From the NCBI RefSeq assembly GCF_026914265.1, contig NC_069123.1, positions 35,921,178 to 35,985,177 on the forward strand: a DNA stretch of 64,000 nucleotides, in the 5' to 3' direction. This stretch comes from Mya arenaria. Taxonomy: Eukaryota > Mollusca > Bivalvia > Myida > Myidae. This document shows positions 61,804-64,000 of the stretch, one piece after another. Below the pieces are notes generated by a model, which was not told the DNA's origin, ran no database searches, and was given only the letters and a program-made list of their open reading frames with translations. The position numbers and the translations under genes were made by a program. How positions within the stretch are numbered: the first letter of the stretch is position 1; every line of letters begins with the position of its first letter.

Positions 61804-63709
61804 ATGCGTGCGCAGTGTATTTACCGGTTGGTTGGAAAGTCGATGCAACGTGTGACAGCAGTTAAACGGGTGTTTTCGTGGCTGTCGTGCAATCAATACC
61901 AATATCTGACATCCCCAGGCCATTTGCCAACAATTAATAATTGTTCCAGTCAGAGGTCATTTTCATTTGCGTCGAGAGTCATGTCCTACCAAGCTGTTGA
62001 ACGAGGTCGTTTGAACACGACAGATTATCGTGTGTTTATCAGTAAGTTGTTTGTTTGCTTATGAATATTACTTATTAGCGTTTAAGTGACTTTAGTTGCT
62101 ATGCGTTTGGTTTGTCAGTTGTATGTTCCTATTGATTTTTGTCTAGGCGAAGAAATGCAGTGTATTTGTGGGTTAAACCAGCTGCCCGTTTAATTAGTCT
62201 AAAATAATAGACGTGTTATACGGGATTCTTCCAATCCCTAACGTCTAAACGGGAATGTGCAAAAAACGGGGGTGTTTTAAAAATATTGAAATTGTTTTAA
62301 GTGAAGTATTTTATGGTTGAAATTGATCATAAAGAGTTATATTCATATTTTACCATGTAGGTGAAATGTTATTTTGCACTTAACAAGCATTTAATGCATT
62401 AAAACAAGTTGTTTACCTTTCCAATAAAACGAAAGTTGACTGACACAGAAAACAATTATGCGAAGGGGAACAACTCGATACAATCGTAATAACTCGGCCT
62501 CCTCCGACAAAGCTTCGAGATAGACCTCGTTGCACAGTCGTTACAACTCGGCCATGGCCGAAATGTTCCGAGCGATTTAAAACTGTGCCCTGAAGCCTTG
62601 CAGGTGCCCTTCATGTATATATCGTTGTTTTGACAGAATGAAATGAAGAAAAGCCGTCAAACTCATAATTATAAGTTGGATATTTATTTTTTGTGTACGG
62701 AACTAATATAAAATAACATTATCTGGTAATATTTCTTGTTTTTATGATATTTTATAGACGCTATATGCTTTAACCCTGAATCCTGATCGGAACAACTACC
62801 CACTTTTGATACTAAACAATTTGTACGTGAAGGATTTGCCATATCAAAAATCTAAAAAAATCCGTCAACGTAAAATTATTTGGACTACCCGTTTAATCAG
62901 TTGGCTAGAGTTCCGTGCTAGTGTTCTAGCCGTCATGGTCTGAGTCCCGCACCTGGCAAACTTTTCTTCTCAGGTTAACTGTACTGGTGTCAGAAGTAAA
63001 AGGCAGGAGTGCCTGGATCACCCCTAAAGGTTACTCAGGATAGGAGTGAAGTGTGTTTGGGTAGATATTAGTCATTCTAAAATGCCGTCCAGGCTTTTTT
63101 TAATGATGGTTAGCCTGGACTGGTCCAGGCTAACCATCATTAAAAAAAGAGCCTGGACGGCATTTTAGAATGACTAGGGTAGATATATGCCAGAAGTGGC
63201 CCTTCTACATAACGGAACAGATACAGAACCAGACGCCCTGTTAGCTCAGTTGGTAAGGACTAAGGGTGCTGTGCTAGTGTTCCAGCAGTCATGGTTTCAA
63301 GCCACCCACTAGGCGCACTTTTCCCCTCAGGTTAACATTAGAAATGAAAAATATATACATTTTTTATATTAACACATGACACAACAATTCTTATTTCATT
63401 TTGTGAATGAAACATGTGGTGTTTATCACAAATTCACTTTTTTGGAAAAAAAATCTTAAAGAGACAGCCGTGACATAATTTATTTACCAATTTGTGGAGC
63501 ATTGATTTAGGTATGCAATGAAAGTGGGATAACAATTAAATTATAGAAATATTAATGTGACCAGGGCAATGATAAGTGTTTACCTTTTAGCTGATGGAGA
63601 AGGCAAGCCCGTCTCGCCCTTCCACGACATTCCTCTCTACTCCAACCCAGAGACAAAGGAGTGCAACATGGTGGTTGAAATTCCGCGCTGGACAAACCAC
63701 AAGATGGAG
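61804..63709 (+). CDS. PPA1/PPA2-like: inorganic pyrophosphatase, family I, 5' part
   Basis: Hydrolyses pyrophosphate to two phosphates. Exons seen: 61804-62041 (phase 1 end) and 63591-63709; the remainder lies beyond the window. The second exon reads [20 protein letters not shown], then [14 protein letters not shown], the conserved N-terminal block of eukaryotic soluble pyrophosphatases (SPFHDIP, MVVE.PRW). Exon 1 ends [14 protein letters not shown], matching the family N-terminus. In-frame ATGs lie at 61804 (M1), 61843 (M14) and 61981 (M60). Residues 1-59 have eight Arg/Lys and no Asp/Glu and end [10 protein letters not shown], like a mitochondrial presequence; starting at M60 gives a cytosolic protein. 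Catalytic Asp residues lie in exons outside the window. Confidence 0.92.
62890..63058 (+). repeat. tRNA-headed SINE-like repeat
   Basis: It contains CAGTTGGCTAGAG, TAGTGTTCTAGCCGTCATGG and TCTGAGTCCCGCACC, then CTTTTCTTCTCAGGTTAAC, the same order as at 63236-63335. It lies in pyrophosphatase intron 1, next to the palindromic element. The head is too altered for a working tRNA. Confidence 0.55.
63069..63176. mobile_element. 108-bp palindromic element with 10-bp target duplication
   Basis: The left half begins TAGTCATTCTAAAATGCCGT and the right half ends in its exact inverse. The arms pair almost end to end (differing by about one or two bases in the T run) with a 2-4 base centre. Flanks 63059-63068 and 63177-63186 are both GGGTAGATAT, a perfect direct repeat. 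The near-identity of arms and flanks points to a recent insertion into pyrophosphatase intron 1. Confidence 0.9.
63236..63345 (+). repeat. tRNA-headed SINE-like repeat, second copy
   Basis: The head CTGTTAGCTCAGTTGGTAAG is a good A box and ATGGTTTCAAGCCACC a worn B box, followed by CTTTTCCCCTCAGGTTAAC. The spacing is near that of a tRNA, but the stems are not kept, so this is a SINE-like head rather than a tRNA gene. Confidence 0.6.
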
Positions 63710-64000
63710 GTATAAATAATGTTAAGTTTTTTTTAGGAAAATGACTAGTCATAGGATGACATAGGTGTTATTTTTTTACATCATTTTAACAACTAATTAT
63801 CTTGTTTAAACAACTTAATATCTTGTTTTAACAACATAATTGGCCTATCAGAATTGCCTAACAACTGCCCATCTAAACATCAACTTCTGCCTCAGCCATG
63901 TTTACTATGTCGCATTTCGAGTGATATCATCATGGCGTCTGATTGTCCATTATGTCATTTAACAAGCTATGTTTTAGCAAGATAAGTGATTCATTTTAAC

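Noticed and set aside
63236-63310. Functional tRNA gene (also considered at 31430-31500 and about 46590-46660)
   Set aside because: A- and B-box-like motifs exist but stems do not pair as a cloverleaf and the units sit in repeats with other copies.
1-64000. Retroviral, LTR or other virus-derived elements
   Set aside because: No reverse transcriptase, integrase, capsid or envelope motif and no paired long terminal repeats were seen.

Overview
The window reads as nuclear DNA of a marine bivalve mollusc. It is AT-rich, its genes are split by introns with ordinary GT-AG junctions, and it is full of short non-autonomous repeats of kinds I recall as common in bivalve genomes (TTAA-flanked elements with inverted ends, tRNA-headed SINE-like pieces, and units ending in GACGGACGG...CTCAGATGAGCTAA). 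The bivalve call is inference. I saw no bacterial gene, CRISPR array, reverse transcriptase, capsid or envelope gene.

Five host genes can be supported. (1) A thioredoxin on + (7071-9510, four coding exons seen, first exon not found), preceded by about four decayed tandem copies of its active-site exon. (2) Gene B on - (21039-30006, nine coding exons, 471 aa) and (3) gene A on + (32661-40111, seven coding exons, 380 aa as modelled). These form a head-to-head pair of related coiled-coil proteins with a central Gly/Ala-rich hydrophobic segment; their function is unknown. (4) A CDR2/CDR2L (centrocortin) homologue on - (49567-58900, four coding exons, 445 aa). (5) The 5' part of a family I inorganic pyrophosphatase on + (61804-63709, two exons, running off the right edge), with in-frame starts that could give mitochondrial and cytosolic forms.

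Layout: 1-6.6 kb is gene-poor with MITEs; 6.6-9.5 kb thioredoxin; 9.5-21 kb is gene-poor with decayed repeats; 21-30 kb gene B; 30-32.7 kb a shared upstream interval; 32.7-40.3 kb gene A with a 75-bp minisatellite in its last intron; 40.3-49.5 kb intergenic with a 56-bp minisatellite and several TTAA elements; 49.6-58.9 kb the CDR2-like gene with a 54-bp minisatellite of about 60 copies in its first intron; 59-64 kb MITEs, a promoter-side duplication and the pyrophosphatase.

The most notable pattern is that all four genes other than the edge-truncated pyrophosphatase have decayed tandem copies of one of their own exon ends lying next to the real exon. In the CDR2-like gene the 54-bp minisatellite itself resembles part of exon 2, so minisatellites here may grow out of small exon duplications.
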